36,077 nucleotides of DNA from Microcoleus sp. MP8IB2.171 (GTDB taxonomy: Bacteria; Cyanobacteriota; Cyanobacteriia; Cyanobacteriales; Microcoleaceae): NCBI GenBank assembly GCA_030248405.1, contig JARCMA010000227.1:1-36077 (forward strand), given 5' to 3'. Below are positions 15,376-26,410 of this stretch, one piece after another; the first letter of the stretch is position 1; the number at the start of each line of letters is the position of its first letter. Below the pieces are notes generated by a model, which was not told the origin of the DNA, made no database searches, and saw only the letters and a list, made by a program, of their open reading frames with translations. A program made the position numbers and the translations under genes.

Positions 15376-15941
15376 ATACCTGTGTAATTAGTTGGTGGCG
15401 GGAGTAACCAATTAATGATACAGATTTCTCAGGAATGTTTGAAATTAAATCAGTAAGGTAGTATCTGCCAACCCGTTGAGCGCGACTTTTAACTTCCAAC
15501 GGATGTGAAGACGTGCTACATCCCAAAGCGAATCGCTCGATGATTCCCACCAAAGATGATAAATTGCCCCTTTCTATCCAGACTGTCGCACGGCTTTTTT
15601 CCACTCCTTTTCCATCTTGATCGTGAAGCTATCTTCTGAAAGATATCCTCTGATTAAGATCAGCGCTTCAGACAATCCTTGGGATAGTTCAATCAAGAGG
15701 AGGTAAGGTTGATCCATACTGTTATTTTGTTGTTATTCCAAGTTTAAGTTAATTTGCCTACTTGGCGCTCAGATTTATCAATTTAGCCCGCCTTGCTATT
15801 CCCAAAAGCGGAACTGATTTTCCAAGGATTTTTGAAGGGTTTTTTCTATTACTTAGAGAAGACTTCTATCGCAACGGCAAAAATTAACACTGACGAAAAT
15901 GCCGATCGCCCAAATCCCTAAAAAAACACCGATTAATTCCC

Positions 15942-16736
15942 GTGCCCGCATCTCCACAACCCAGCCCAAACCACCGTCACTGGCTGCACTCCTTAGATAC
16001 CTGCCCGAGTACCAACACCTGGGCGATCGCCCGCGCGGCCCAACTGCACCACGGAGATGTAGTATTTACTAAGCGGCAAACCAGCGGGCGCGGGCAACAC
16101 GATCGCACCTGGCACGCCCCAAGCGGTGTTTTGACTGCTAGTTTTGTACTCGACAACCTTAATCCCAATCTGTTGCCCGGACTCAGTTTAGCAGTCGGTT
16201 TGGCCGTGATTTTCGCGATCGAGGATTTAGTTCCCGAATGTCGCGATACGTTGCGGCTGAAATGGCCAAATGATGTTTGGATCGATCGCCACAAATTAGC
16301 CGGAATTCTCTGTGAAGCCACTTCCGGCAACAATTTTGGCACTCGCGCCGTTGTGGGAATTGGACTCAACCGCTGCGTAGATTTTGCGGCTGCGGGATTG
16401 GATGCCAGGGCGATCGGCAATGCGGTAAGCCTGCATTCTATTGCTAGTAATGTACCCGATGAACTGTGTTTGCTCGATCGACTGCGGCACTATTTACTCC
16501 AACTAGCCGATATGTTTTCCACCACCGACAGGCCACCCGAAAAGTCCGGTTTAGCGCTACTTTTGCCGGAATTGCGCCGCCGCGATGCGCTGATTGGGTG
16601 TAATGTGGCGATCGAGCTTGCCTCGGAAACCATCTGCGGACAAGCGGCGGGTATTGACGGATGCGGCCGGTTGTTAGTATGCTTGGCGGGCGATCGAATA
16701 CAAGCAATTACCTCCGGGCGAGTGCGATTAAATTAA
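15942..16736 (+). CDS. birA: Biotin--[acetyl-CoA-carboxylase] ligase
   Basis: TCPSTNTWA, QTSGRGQHDRTWHAPSGVL, LRLKWPNDVWIDRHKLAGILCE, VVGIGLN. Confidence 0.93.
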   Translation: MPASPQPSPNHRHWLHSLDTCPSTNTWAIARAAQLHHGDVVFTKRQTSGRGQHDRTWHAPSGVLTASFVLDNLNPNLLPGLSLAVGLAVIFAIEDLVPECRDTLRLKWPNDVWIDRHKLAGILCEATSGNNFGTRAVVGIGLNRCVDFAAAGLDARAIGNAVSLHSIASNVPDELCLLDRLRHYLLQLADMFSTTDRPPEKSGLALLLPELRRRDALIGCNVAIELASETICGQAAGIDGCGRLLVCLAGDRIQAITSGRVRLN

Positions 16737-16806
16737 AAATCATTAATCACACCAAATCCGCCTTTAATACCGCCGACTTCTTCTTCTTCAGTCCGCGGAG
16801 GCGGAC

Positions 16807-16894
16807 TTCGTTTGTGTAGTCGCGGTTTCTAACCGCCGACTCTTATTTACTTCGTTTGTGTAGTCGCGGTTTCTAACCGCCGACTCTTATTTAC
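16807..16894. repeat. 44-bp tandem duplication (cttcgtttgtgtagtcgcggtttctaaccgccgactcttattta)x2
   Basis: Two identical adjacent copies. Confidence 0.92.
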
Positions 16895-16982
16895 CAATTC
16901 TCAATTCTCAATTACTAATTACCGATTACCGATTACCGATTCCCAATTCCCAATTCCCAATTATCAATTCCCAATTCCCAAA
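16893..16982. repeat. Heptamer tandem repeats (ATTACCG, ATTCCCA, ATTCTCA)
   Basis: Runs of 7-bp units between birA and the OmpA-domain gene. Confidence 0.88.
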
Positions 16983-16983
16983 T

Positions 16984-19900
16984 TTAATTTACCACCTCAA
17001 ATATGACCAATCTGCTCAGCCACAGCGGTTGATTAGCCTCCACACCTTCAGGACGGCCCTTAGTAGAAGCAACTTGAATTCTATTGCCATTTATCCCTTG
17101 TTTAACCAGAGCAGCTTTCACATTTATCGCCCTTTCCAGAGCCAACTTTTGATTTTCCGCAGGACTGCTGTTAAAATCGCTGTAACCAACTACCCTCAAA
17201 CTCTTCGTGCTATTTTCCTCCATATATTCCTTGACTTTCCCAAGCTTTTGTGCTACGTCTTTCGGCGATAAAATTGCCGAACCCACACCAAAATAAAGGC
17301 GAACATCTATCGCCTGTGACGGCGGTTGAGTGCCTATTCCCACTGTATTTGTTACAGACTTCACCCCCGGAATTTTCTCAAAAGCTTGAGTGATTTTCTG
17401 AGCATCTGTCGCTTTGCTCACGCTCCCTGCAACGGCGACTTTTCCCTCTGCATAGCGAGCCGAGATATTAATGCTTTCTAATTTATTCAAAAGAGCCACA
17501 GTCCGCTTGACATCGGCTTCTGTTAAAACTGGATCTGGAGGTACTTCAACGGCTATAATTTTATTGTCAATTCTTAATTTGGGAGCGGCTTGCTGAGCGA
17601 TTTTTTCTGCTTTCGCTCGCAGCTTTTGATTCGGCACTCGTCCCGAAATCTCCAACACTTGATCTTTAACATCTGCCACAAGACGATAAACCGATAACTC
17701 TGGAACAGATTGTAAAGCTAAATTTGTATCTGCTTCTAAAGTCGCTGAAATTCCGCTGCGGTATTGATGAATACCCCAAGGTACGCCAATTAAACCTAAC
17801 GCTGCCAAACCGATTATTGGTAAAATTGGAATTTTAGCAGATTTAACTTTTACCTCTGTATCTATTAACTTTTGCAAATTCAATTTTACTTCTGGAGGTA
17901 CACTGGTTGGATCTCCGTTAAATGCCTGAATTTTATCCCCGTATTCTTGAACAATATTTTTGAATATCGCTCGCATTTTGTACTTAAACCACTGGCGAGT
18001 TCCTCCTTGGATAACTACTGCTAAATAACACGAACCGGCTACTTCCAATACGATCGAAGATGTCCCGTATTCTATGGCATCAATCTCTGCAATATTTCCC
18101 GATTGAGATATGCAGTCGTTGACAAAAGAGCGAATAGCAGTCAGCATCCCCGATATCATTTCTGATTCTAGCTCTTCGCTTTCAGACGGCTGCACTGCCG
18201 AAATTACTAAGCCTGATGCTGCTTGGATTAAAAATACAGCTTTAACAGTCAATGGTGTTGTTTCTTTCATCAGCAATTCAGCTTCAGAAATTCCCTGCAA
18301 TTTGGCTTTAATTTTGCGAGTAATTCCCTCTGGGCTTAAGGATGATTCGAGTTTTTCGTTGATATGCCGCATCGTCTCGGCCATGTATTTTAAAATTGTG
18401 CTGCCGATGATCGGATAGAGTGCATCTGACATGGCTTCTTGTTTGAGAGCAATTTGCTGTCTGATGGCAGAGGCCATTTCCGGTGCGATCGCCATTGCAA
18501 TTTCATCGGGCGATTCACTGATTCTGTTGCTGATTCCCACAGGAAGAGACGCGGCTATGGCTAATCCCATCGACTGCCTGTTTTCTCGGGTTTTGATATT
18601 AATTACTTCATCAATTATCGGAGCTATGGTTTCGGCAAATAATTGTCTTGACTCATTAATTGTTTGGAGCATCATTTGCGGGAAAATCATTTTAATTTTC
18701 GCCACTAATTCTTCCCGATCGCCTCCCCATTCCGCATCAGTTATTTTGCGATCGAGCTCCTCTACTTTACCGTTGAGATTGTAATTATAACCTACCGCTT
18801 CATCTAATAATGGTAAAATAGATTGGATGACCGACTTTTCCAGTTGGGTGTGATGGCTAACCATCAGCTCGTCAATCAAAGGTTTTAGTAAATCGGTAAA
18901 CAAGTCTGTCGATTCATAAATCCGGTGTTCGATCGCCACAATCTGTTGTTCGATATTCGCGAGTCTTTGATCAATCCTTTTATTCTGAATGATGGCATCG
19001 ACAGCGGGGGCGATCGCAGATTCTATCTCTAGCTTTGCTTCCCCGATGTTTCGGGACAGCATTTCTACAATCACTGGCATTATTCTTGCCATCAACCCTT
19101 CTATCTCGGCTAAAACTTGCTGTTGAACTTCGACAATCTTAGTTTCATTATTTAATATTTGTGCTGCAATACCGCTGTTTTGAATAGCCGTGTTGACACC
19201 AGGTGCGATCGCCTCTCTCACCTCTAACTTTGTCTCCTCGATTTTCCGGTTCAGCGACTCGATCATTAACGGCATTAACCTTGCCATTATATCTTCCGGC
19301 TGAGATTTTTGCTGTCGCTGAAGATTATTTAGTCTACTTTCTACATCGCTCAATTTTCCTTGAACTTCTCTTTGAAGAATTGCTGATTCTATCAAAGGTT
19401 CAATCGTCGCTGCTACCTGTAATTTTGATTCATCGATTTTTTGATTCAGCAAATCAGTTATTGCGGGCATTAGCATCGCCATTATCTCTTCTGGCTTCTG
19501 AATTGGCGACTGTTGTGTAGCCAGTCGGCTTTCGATGATGCTCAATACTTTTTCTTCTATTTCTACCCAAGCTATTCTTACCTGTACTGAGGGGGTAACA
19601 GCTTCTACAATCTCTGATTTTAATTCACTAATTTTGCGGTTCAGCAATTCGCTAACTACTGGTACTAGCTGCTTGATTAAATCTTCCGGTTGCTGCTGGT
19701 AACGCTGCTGAATATTCGCAACTCTATCTTCAATTCTTACTACGTGTTCTTCAAGTCCGTTTTGATTGTGAATTACTTGATTGACTTTTGGTGCGATCGC
19801 CGAAGCTACCTCTAACTTAGATTCCTCTACCTTGCGGGTTAGCAGATCGCCCACCACCGGCATCAGCCGTTGCATTAACTGTTCTGAATTCGGCAGTTGC

Positions 19901-20592
19901 TGCTGGTTGAAGTTAGCAATTTGATTTTCCAAATCCGCTAATTTTGCCTGCAATTCGAGCGGATTATTATTATTACTGCTAGCGAGTGCGATCGCCTTTT
20001 TTAATTCCGACTTCAACCCCTCTAATTCATCTCTCACTAACTCAGGAATTAACGGTTTCAGTAAAGTCATCAACTCTTGGGGTTCAGACATCAACTTCTC
20101 AAAATTTTCTAACCTTTGTTCCACGCTCAAAACATTACTGTAAAATTCCGGTAAATCCCTTTCAAACAGCAGTTGCTGCAACCGCTTAAACTCCTCTACT
20201 GCTTGTTCTAACTCTTCCTCAGACGGTCGATTTTTTTTAGATACCTTCCCGGCTATAGATAAATCTGGTTCCTCATTATTGTTTTCTCGTCTTTGAGAGG
20301 GGATCTCTTCATCATTAGTTAATACTTCCGGTACAATACTCGGTGATTCGATCAGAAAAGACAATTGTTTGCGCCGATTTTCCTCATCCTCTAATCGCTG
20401 AACCGACTTTTCCGAAAGCGGTAATTTCAGCTCGCTTGGCTCTTTTTTGGATTTTTTCAATAACTGAAATTCAGTCAGTATGATTAGCAATTCCTGAAGT
20501 TGCTCTCCAGCTTTAGAACTTGCCTGAGTTGCATCAGAAACTTCTTTTTCTGACTGATATATTTTGCCTGAATTATCATTATATTCTGCCAT
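16984..20592 (-). CDS. Large repeat-containing protein with roadblock-like, TM, BON and C-terminal OmpA-like domains
   Basis: 1202 aa; repeats of the type (L)MxRLMPxxxxLLxRKIEESKLEVxxAIAPxV; TM IPILPIIGLAALGLIGVPWGI; two BON-like units; YFGVGSAILSP...RVVGYSDFNSSPAENQKLALERA OmpA-like end. Confidence 0.8.
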   Translation of the reverse strand: MAEYNDNSGKIYQSEKEVSDATQASSKAGEQLQELLIILTEFQLLKKSKKEPSELKLPLSEKSVQRLEDEENRRKQLSFLIESPSIVPEVLTNDEEIPSQRRENNNEEPDLSIAGKVSKKNRPSEEELEQAVEEFKRLQQLLFERDLPEFYSNVLSVEQRLENFEKLMSEPQELMTLLKPLIPELVRDELEGLKSELKKAIALASSNNNNPLELQAKLADLENQIANFNQQQLPNSEQLMQRLMPVVGDLLTRKVEESKLEVASAIAPKVNQVIHNQNGLEEHVVRIEDRVANIQQRYQQQPEDLIKQLVPVVSELLNRKISELKSEIVEAVTPSVQVRIAWVEIEEKVLSIIESRLATQQSPIQKPEEIMAMLMPAITDLLNQKIDESKLQVAATIEPLIESAILQREVQGKLSDVESRLNNLQRQQKSQPEDIMARLMPLMIESLNRKIEETKLEVREAIAPGVNTAIQNSGIAAQILNNETKIVEVQQQVLAEIEGLMARIMPVIVEMLSRNIGEAKLEIESAIAPAVDAIIQNKRIDQRLANIEQQIVAIEHRIYESTDLFTDLLKPLIDELMVSHHTQLEKSVIQSILPLLDEAVGYNYNLNGKVEELDRKITDAEWGGDREELVAKIKMIFPQMMLQTINESRQLFAETIAPIIDEVINIKTRENRQSMGLAIAASLPVGISNRISESPDEIAMAIAPEMASAIRQQIALKQEAMSDALYPIIGSTILKYMAETMRHINEKLESSLSPEGITRKIKAKLQGISEAELLMKETTPLTVKAVFLIQAASGLVISAVQPSESEELESEMISGMLTAIRSFVNDCISQSGNIAEIDAIEYGTSSIVLEVAGSCYLAVVIQGGTRQWFKYKMRAIFKNIVQEYGDKIQAFNGDPTSVPPEVKLNLQKLIDTEVKVKSAKIPILPIIGLAALGLIGVPWGIHQYRSGISATLEADTNLALQSVPELSVYRLVADVKDQVLEISGRVPNQKLRAKAEKIAQQAAPKLRIDNKIIAVEVPPDPVLTEADVKRTVALLNKLESINISARYAEGKVAVAGSVSKATDAQKITQAFEKIPGVKSVTNTVGIGTQPPSQAIDVRLYFGVGSAILSPKDVAQKLGKVKEYMEENSTKSLRVVGYSDFNSSPAENQKLALERAINVKAALVKQGINGNRIQVASTKGRPEGVEANQPLWLSRLVIFEVVN

Positions 20593-20712
20593 ACTGAGCT
20601 ACCAAAAGTTGATTTTTATCGACCGAAGGAAATTACCAGCTTGCTTGCCGCCTCACCCCAGCGAAAATCAATAGGAATGACACAATTTTTCCAAGCGTCA
20701 GGCGTACTAAAG

Positions 20713-21810
20713 CTATCGCCCTATTTTAACTGCTGTTCTGCGACTAGCCAACTGAGCCGCTAACTGCAATGCTGCCTTCATGCTGGAGGCATCCGCAACC
20801 CCTTGACCTACAATATCAAAAGCTGTGCCGTGATCCGGAGATGTGCGGACAAAAGGCAAGCCAATTGTAGTGTTGACTGCTTTATCGAAAGCCATCAATT
20901 TTACTGGAATCAACCCCTGGTCGTGGTACATTGCCAAGTAACCGTCGTGAGCTTCTGTGGCTAAACCGTACCAAACTTTAGCCGGTTTTACCCACAGGGT
21001 ATCGGGGGGGACTGGCCCGTCTAACTGCACTTGAGGAAAGCGATCGCGCTGCGTTTCCAACCACGGTATCATCCAATCTTGCTCTTCATTTCCCAGTTTG
21101 CCATTTTCCCCACTGTGAGGGTTTAAGCCAGAAATCGCAATTTTCGGTCTTTCCAGCCCAAAATCTTCCCGCAAACAGTCTATCAGTAATTCTAGTTTTT
21201 CACTCAGTAATTCGGGACTCAACGCATCGGGGACTTGACGCAGGGAAATATGTGTGGTAGCGAGTAAAGTTACCAGCGTCCAGCCGCTGTGAGGAGATGT
21301 GGCGGCAAACAGCATTCCGAACCGCTGCGATTTCGCCCTTTCTGCGAGGAGTTCTGTTTGTCCGGGATAATTGTAACCGGCCGCCTGCCAGCAAGTTTTG
21401 GAAATGGGGCCGGTGACAATGGCCGAGAATTCGCCGGCAAGGGTACGGGCGATCGCCTGTTCCATATACGCAAAGCTAGCCGCCCCGCTAGCTGCACTAC
21501 CCACACCGGGGACAATTTCGCCCCACTTGCTGTCTGGTTCGATATCAATAATATTTAATGTTTCGGGATTTGCCGCTTCTGCTGCTGGATTGCTCGATCG
21601 CAACTTATCGTAAGTTTGCTGCAAAACTATCCTAGAACCTATAACCGTTACCATCAAAGCAGCAGCGGGATCTGCCAATGCCTTGAGAATCACTTCCGGG
21701 CCAATTCCCGCCGGATCTCCCAGAGTTACAGCTAGTTTTGATTCCCGATCGAGACTCAAGGCAGTTTTCTCCAACAAAATACAGGAATTTCGGCACTGAA
21801 ATTCTAGCAT
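20713..21810 (-). CDS. pdxA: 4-hydroxythreonine-4-phosphate dehydrogenase
   Basis: [47 protein letters not shown]; true start probably downstream of the ORF start. Confidence 0.95.
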   Translation of the reverse strand: MLEFQCRNSCILLEKTALSLDRESKLAVTLGDPAGIGPEVILKALADPAAALMVTVIGSRIVLQQTYDKLRSSNPAAEAANPETLNIIDIEPDSKWGEIVPGVGSAASGAASFAYMEQAIARTLAGEFSAIVTGPISKTCWQAAGYNYPGQTELLAERAKSQRFGMLFAATSPHSGWTLVTLLATTHISLRQVPDALSPELLSEKLELLIDCLREDFGLERPKIAISGLNPHSGENGKLGNEEQDWMIPWLETQRDRFPQVQLDGPVPPDTLWVKPAKVWYGLATEAHDGYLAMYHDQGLIPVKLMAFDKAVNTTIGLPFVRTSPDHGTAFDIVGQGVADASSMKAALQLAAQLASRRTAVKIGR

Positions 21811-21880
21811 TCATGTACCTGGTTGCCCCAAATTATATTATCTTTATTTAATGCGATCGCCCAATTAGACATATAAAACC

Positions 21881-21985
21881 ATGAATCCTGAAATTTTCAA
21901 TGCAGCCTTTTTGTCCTTTTCCCTAATTTTCGTGGGTATAGGCGGAGGCTTCCTCCTGCTCAAACTGCAAGGCGGCGAAGAATAA
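21881..21985 (+). CDS. petM: Cytochrome b6-f complex subunit PetM
   Basis: 34 aa MNPEIFNAAFLSFSLIFVGIGGGFLLLKLQGGEE; single TM, KLQGxEE end typical of PetM; not in the ORF list. Confidence 0.88.
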   Translation: MNPEIFNAAFLSFSLIFVGIGGGFLLLKLQGGEE

Positions 21986-22181
21986 GTTTTTGCAACAATC
22001 ATTCAGAAGTCTTCTAAATTAAGCCTTCTAGCTTCTGCCTGCCACCCATAGCCAGCCTGCTGCCGAAGCTTTTAAGTCCAAAATGAGAAAAAATCAGGCT
22101 TTTGTTAAGTTTTTATAAAAAACATAACGAAAACCTGATACTATCTTATAGAAAGTTTAAGATTCATAAATTAATCCCTAG

Positions 22182-23159
22182 ATGACTTTATTGATTGTAG
22201 GAGCCACAGGCACCCTCGGCCGCCAAATAGCCCGCCGCGCCCTAGACGAGGGCTACCAGGTGCGCTGTTTAGTCAGAAATTACAGAAAAGCTGCATTTTT
22301 GAAAGAATGGGGCGCTGAACTCGTACCGGGGAACCTTTGTCAGCCCGACAGCTTGATTCCTGCACTAGAAGGCGTCACTGCTATCATCGATGCAGCAACA
22401 GCCAGCGCGGCAGATTCTGTCAGCATCAAAAGAGTAGACTGGGACGGAAAAGTATCGCTAATCCAAGCAGCAGCAGCAGCAGGCATCAAGCGTTACATCT
22501 TCTTTTCCTTTCTCGATGCTGAGAAATATCCGCAAGTTCCCTTGTTGGAAATCAAGCGCTGTACCGAGCTTTTCTTAGCAGAATCCGGTCTAGATTACAC
22601 AATCTTGAGACCTTGCGGATTTTTGCAAGGACTGGTGAACCTGTACGCAATGCCGATTTTGGATGGTCAGGCAGTCTGGCTGCCCAACAAGCCGTCAGCC
22701 CTTGCTTATATGAACACTCAGGACGTGGCAAAGTTTGCCGTCCGAGCTCTTACCGTTCCCGAAACCGAGAAAAAAACCTTTCCGGTGGTGGGAAATCGAG
22801 CTTGGGATGCTGAGGAAATTGTGCGGTTGTGCGAGCGGCTTTCTGGCAAACAAGCCAAAATCACCCGCACGCCAGATGCCTTGTTGCAGGCTACTCGTCA
22901 ATTTGCTAAGTTCTTTCAGTGGAGTTGGAACGTAGCTGACAGATTGGCTTTTTCAGAAGTTTTAGCAGCCGGAAAACCCTTGAAAGCTTCGATGGATGAA
23001 GTTTATAGCGTCTTCGGAATTGACCCCAAAGAAACTACTACTTTGGAGTCTTATCTCGAAGAATACTTTAATCTGATTATGAAGAAGCTCAAGGAAATAG
23101 AGTACGAGCAGCTTAAGACTAAAAAACGGAGTAAACAAAAAATGCCCTTTACATTTTAA
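22182..23159 (+). CDS. ycf39: NmrA-like NAD(P)-binding protein, Ycf39 family
   Basis: [33 protein letters not shown]..., [18 protein letters not shown]. Confidence 0.9.
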   Translation: MTLLIVGATGTLGRQIARRALDEGYQVRCLVRNYRKAAFLKEWGAELVPGNLCQPDSLIPALEGVTAIIDAATASAADSVSIKRVDWDGKVSLIQAAAAAGIKRYIFFSFLDAEKYPQVPLLEIKRCTELFLAESGLDYTILRPCGFLQGLVNLYAMPILDGQAVWLPNKPSALAYMNTQDVAKFAVRALTVPETEKKTFPVVGNRAWDAEEIVRLCERLSGKQAKITRTPDALLQATRQFAKFFQWSWNVADRLAFSEVLAAGKPLKASMDEVYSVFGIDPKETTTLESYLEEYFNLIMKKLKEIEYEQLKTKKRSKQKMPFTF

Positions 23160-23160
23160 A

Positions 23161-24078
23161 GTGCCGAAAGCTGGGATTATATACAACGACGTTAAACCTG
23201 TGGCTTGTCGCATCGCCGCAGAGTTGGAAGACAAGCTGACTGCCCGCGGCTGGGAGGTTTGCTCGGTTTCTGGTTCGGGAGGAATTCTGGGCTATTCTAG
23301 CCCCGATCGCCCGATGTGCCACAATCCGATCGACCAACTCGTCCCCCCCGGTTTTGACAGCGACATGGAGTTTGCAGTGGTTTTGGGCGGCGACGGTACG
23401 GTGCTGTCGGCATTTCGCCAAGTTGCTCCCATCGGAATACCGCTGCTGACTGTCAATACCGGTCACATGGGCTTTTTAACAGAAACTTACCTAAACTTGC
23501 TCCCGCAAGCTTTGGAAAAGGCGATCGCCGGAGAATACGAAATCGAAGAAAGGTCAATGCTGGCCGTGCGGCTGTTTCGGGACAATGCCTGCCTTTGGGA
23601 AGCGCTTTGTCTCAATGAAATGGTGCTGCACCGGGAACCGCTGACTTGTATGTGTCATTTTGAAGTGGCGATCGGTCAGCACGCCTCTATTGACATTGCC
23701 GCAGATGGAGTAATTATCTCGACTCCGACAGGATCGACAGCTTACGCCCTTTCTGCGGGCGGGCCTGTAATTATTCCGGGAGTGCCGGTGCTGCAATTGA
23801 TCCCTATTTGCCCCCATTCGATGGCTTCGCGGGCTTTGGTGTTTTCCAACACCGAGCCGGTCAAAATTTTGCCGGCGAGTCCGAATCGCCTGGTAATGGT
23901 GGTAGATGGGAACGGCGGATGTTATGTTTTGCCGGAGGATTGGGTGCAAGTCGAGCGATCGCCCTACCCAGCGCGTTTTGTTCGGATACAATCCTTTGAG
24001 TTTTTCCACATTTTGCGGGAAAAATTAGGCTGGGGTTTGCCTCACATTGCTAAACCGAGTTCCGTTGAGTTGCCTTAA
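23161..24078 (+). CDS. nadK: NAD kinase
   Basis: [48 protein letters not shown]. Confidence 0.93.
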   Translation: MPKAGIIYNDVKPVACRIAAELEDKLTARGWEVCSVSGSGGILGYSSPDRPMCHNPIDQLVPPGFDSDMEFAVVLGGDGTVLSAFRQVAPIGIPLLTVNTGHMGFLTETYLNLLPQALEKAIAGEYEIEERSMLAVRLFRDNACLWEALCLNEMVLHREPLTCMCHFEVAIGQHASIDIAADGVIISTPTGSTAYALSAGGPVIIPGVPVLQLIPICPHSMASRALVFSNTEPVKILPASPNRLVMVVDGNGGCYVLPEDWVQVERSPYPARFVRIQSFEFFHILREKLGWGLPHIAKPSSVELP

Positions 24079-24109
24079 TAGTTGTTGGTAATTAGCGGAG
24101 TGTAGCGGA

Positions 24110-24150
24110 GGGCTAAAGTCCCGTCCTTTTAGGGCGGGTTTTTCTTCGCC
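24110..24150 (+). terminator. Terminator-like hairpin after nadK
   Basis: CCCGTCC-TTTTA-GGGCGGG followed by TTTTTCTT. Confidence 0.5.
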
Positions 24151-24291
24151 TTCAGGTTTCTAAGTTTTTTCGCAGGATAAGGCTCGATCGGAATCTCCTA
24201 CGGAATCCTTAATTCTCGATCGAGATTCCGAACCATATCCAAGGTGAGGCAGCGTTTACGAGATAACGGTATAGTTGGAGTGTCTTCATTT

Positions 24292-24462
24292 CTATTCACT
24301 CTGCTTAGGACGGATTTCAAATTCTGAACGTGCCCGGAAGAAACAGACCTCAAACTCGAAGAAGAAATTAGCTTGCCCCAAAATCAAAGGTACATTGGTT
24401 GCTTGTGTCCAGGCAAATGCCAGGTCAATGATTTTGTAGGGAAATCTCTGAGCGTCAATCAT
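24292..24462 (-). pseudogene. Fragment resembling the C-terminus of retropepsin-like proteins
   Basis: 56-aa frame MIDAQRFPYKIIDLAFAWTQATNVPLILGQANFFFEFEVCFFRARSEFEIRPKQSE; starts inside the upstream ORF's stop (ATGATTGA). Confidence 0.5.
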
Positions 24463-24676
24463 TCTGTTCTTGTTGTTTTGTCGTCAGAAGATTCATTAAA
24501 ACATTGGCAGCCTCAGAGCAATTGTAAGGCGACCAGACCGGATACTCTCGATCGGCAACAAAAAAGTTTGTTGCATCTTCTTCTTTGACCAGTTCTGTTG
24601 CCAGAAACTGCATCAGCCGAAGCTTGTCAATTTTTGAAAGTTCCTGGATTTTGGACTTGAGTTCAGCCAATGGCAT
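24455..24676 (-). CDS. Small antitoxin-like hypothetical protein
   Basis: 73 aa MPLAELKSKIQELSKIDKLRLMQFLATELVKEED...; overlaps the next frame. Confidence 0.5.
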   Translation of the reverse strand: MPLAELKSKIQELSKIDKLRLMQFLATELVKEEDATNFFVADREYPVWSPYNCSEAANVLMNLLTTKQQEQND

Positions 24677-24963
24677 TTAAAAATCTCCTCGTTTGAGGTT
24701 TGGCGAAAAGATTGGATCTACTAGCTTGTTGCATGGGTGCGCGATCGAATCGTATCTATTGATTCTACCAATTTTCTGTAGGTCAAGCTCTCGATCGAGA
24801 TTCCGAATCCTCTCGAAAGTCAAGCAGCGTTTGCGAGATAACGGCTAAGATAAGCGGCGGCAAAAAAATTCACACTCAGCGCCCATGTCTTTCGTCCGTC
24901 CGCTTTATCGACTTGTTAGCCCGGTGCTCGCTACAACTAATTTAGTACCTCCATATGACCGAC

Positions 24964-25986
24964 TTATAATCTTGTACTATCTTTGTTGCTTTTGCCAATG
25001 TTACATTTTTTGCAAAGGGTCTGTAGATTAATCATGTCATCAGAACCACCTTTTGACCGAGGAATGATATGGTCAACTTCTAATAAAACTCCATCCTCTC
25101 GTGAGGATCTACCGCAGCTAAGACATTTCCATTTATCCCTAGCCAGAACTGCCCACCATTTACCAGCACGGACAAAAGAATAACTATCTAGCTCAGGAAT
25201 CTCTGAAAGCCCAAGATTTTCTTCCTCTTCTCCTTCTTCTATCTCATCCTCAATATTGGGAAGCTTGACATACCATTCCTTAAACTGTTCAAGCATTTTT
25301 GCAAGCTCAGGTTCTTCTCCCTCAGCGATACAAATAAATGACTCCTCCAACGCATAGAGTAATACGAATGCAATAATTAATTCATCAAACCCTCGTCCAG
25401 AACTCACAGGGAAATAATATTTCGGTGAAAAGAGCGTTATATATTTGTCCTTTAAAAGAATTAAATTATGCAAAGGTAGGAATGAATTATAAGAAATATG
25501 AGCTAAGGATAATAATGGAAGCAGAATCTCGCTGTGCTTTTCGACTAAGGCTGAAATTTCGGCTATGTGGGCATCATCAACATATTGACGAAATGGTAGT
25601 AAATTAACGTGCATCGTACCATTAGGCAACACATTGAATGTCAGATATGAAACGTGCAGAACAAAAGGAGTACCATCTCTTTTGATAATTCTCAGAGGTC
25701 TATCACGCCTTCTTTTTCCTGCCACTCCAATATGAACAAAGCCATAGTCTTTATTTTCCTTAGCCTTCTCACGATGACTAGGACAATAAACAAATGTCAT
25801 TCTATCGTATGGGTTAACATGGTAAACATCCGCTACAACATCAAGGGTGTGACGTAAGAGTATCTCTAAACGTGGAAAAAAATAGTTCTGTAAAGTTGAG
25901 AGTCTAGTCTTAGTATCAGGAATATTAAAAATTTGAGTATCTCTTTTCTCAAAAATTAATTTATCAATGCTGTTAGAGCCTTGCAC
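24964..25986 (-). CDS. HNH endonuclease domain protein
   Basis: 340 aa; C-terminal CLSCGRSSREDGVLLEVDHIIPRSKGGSDDMINLQTLCKKCN HNH motif; N-terminal ~230 aa unrecognised. Confidence 0.85.
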   Translation of the reverse strand: MQGSNSIDKLIFEKRDTQIFNIPDTKTRLSTLQNYFFPRLEILLRHTLDVVADVYHVNPYDRMTFVYCPSHREKAKENKDYGFVHIGVAGKRRRDRPLRIIKRDGTPFVLHVSYLTFNVLPNGTMHVNLLPFRQYVDDAHIAEISALVEKHSEILLPLLSLAHISYNSFLPLHNLILLKDKYITLFSPKYYFPVSSGRGFDELIIAFVLLYALEESFICIAEGEEPELAKMLEQFKEWYVKLPNIEDEIEEGEEEENLGLSEIPELDSYSFVRAGKWWAVLARDKWKCLSCGRSSREDGVLLEVDHIIPRSKGGSDDMINLQTLCKKCNIGKSNKDSTRL

Positions 25987-26410
25987 GTTCTTAACTCAAC
26001 TGGTATTCAAATATATGTGGTAAGAGCTTGCTAGTTTGCACTATTCCCAATTTTTAGGGTGAGATCATCCAACAGATAGCTCTTATGGACTACTCCAACC
26101 CTAAACAAAGCTGGCTAACTTATAATTGTATCGCAGTTGCGGTACAATACTGGATATAATCGAATAATACCGCAGCTTGATGATGATGTATGTCAACCTG
26201 TTCTTACTCCCTATCGGAATCTCCTTTCCTCGATCGAATTCGCCGCACGATTCGACTCAATCACTTAAGCCACCGCACTGAAAAAAGCTATCTTTATTAG
26301 ATTTTAGATTAGAGAGCATTTAGAGTCGATCTCACACTCTCGGCGATCGGCTGTATGAAGGCATGAATATTCAAAGAGCAACGGGATTGACTACTATTTC
26401 TACTGACGCT

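Noticed and set aside
16984-20592. Plus-strand ORFs inside the large protein gene (e.g. 18110-18418, 18431-18784)
   Set aside because: Antisense frames of a long coding region with strong domain support; no motif support of their own.
22337-24009. Overlapping ORFs opposite or out of frame in ycf39 and nadK
   Set aside because: Shadow ORFs of well-supported genes.
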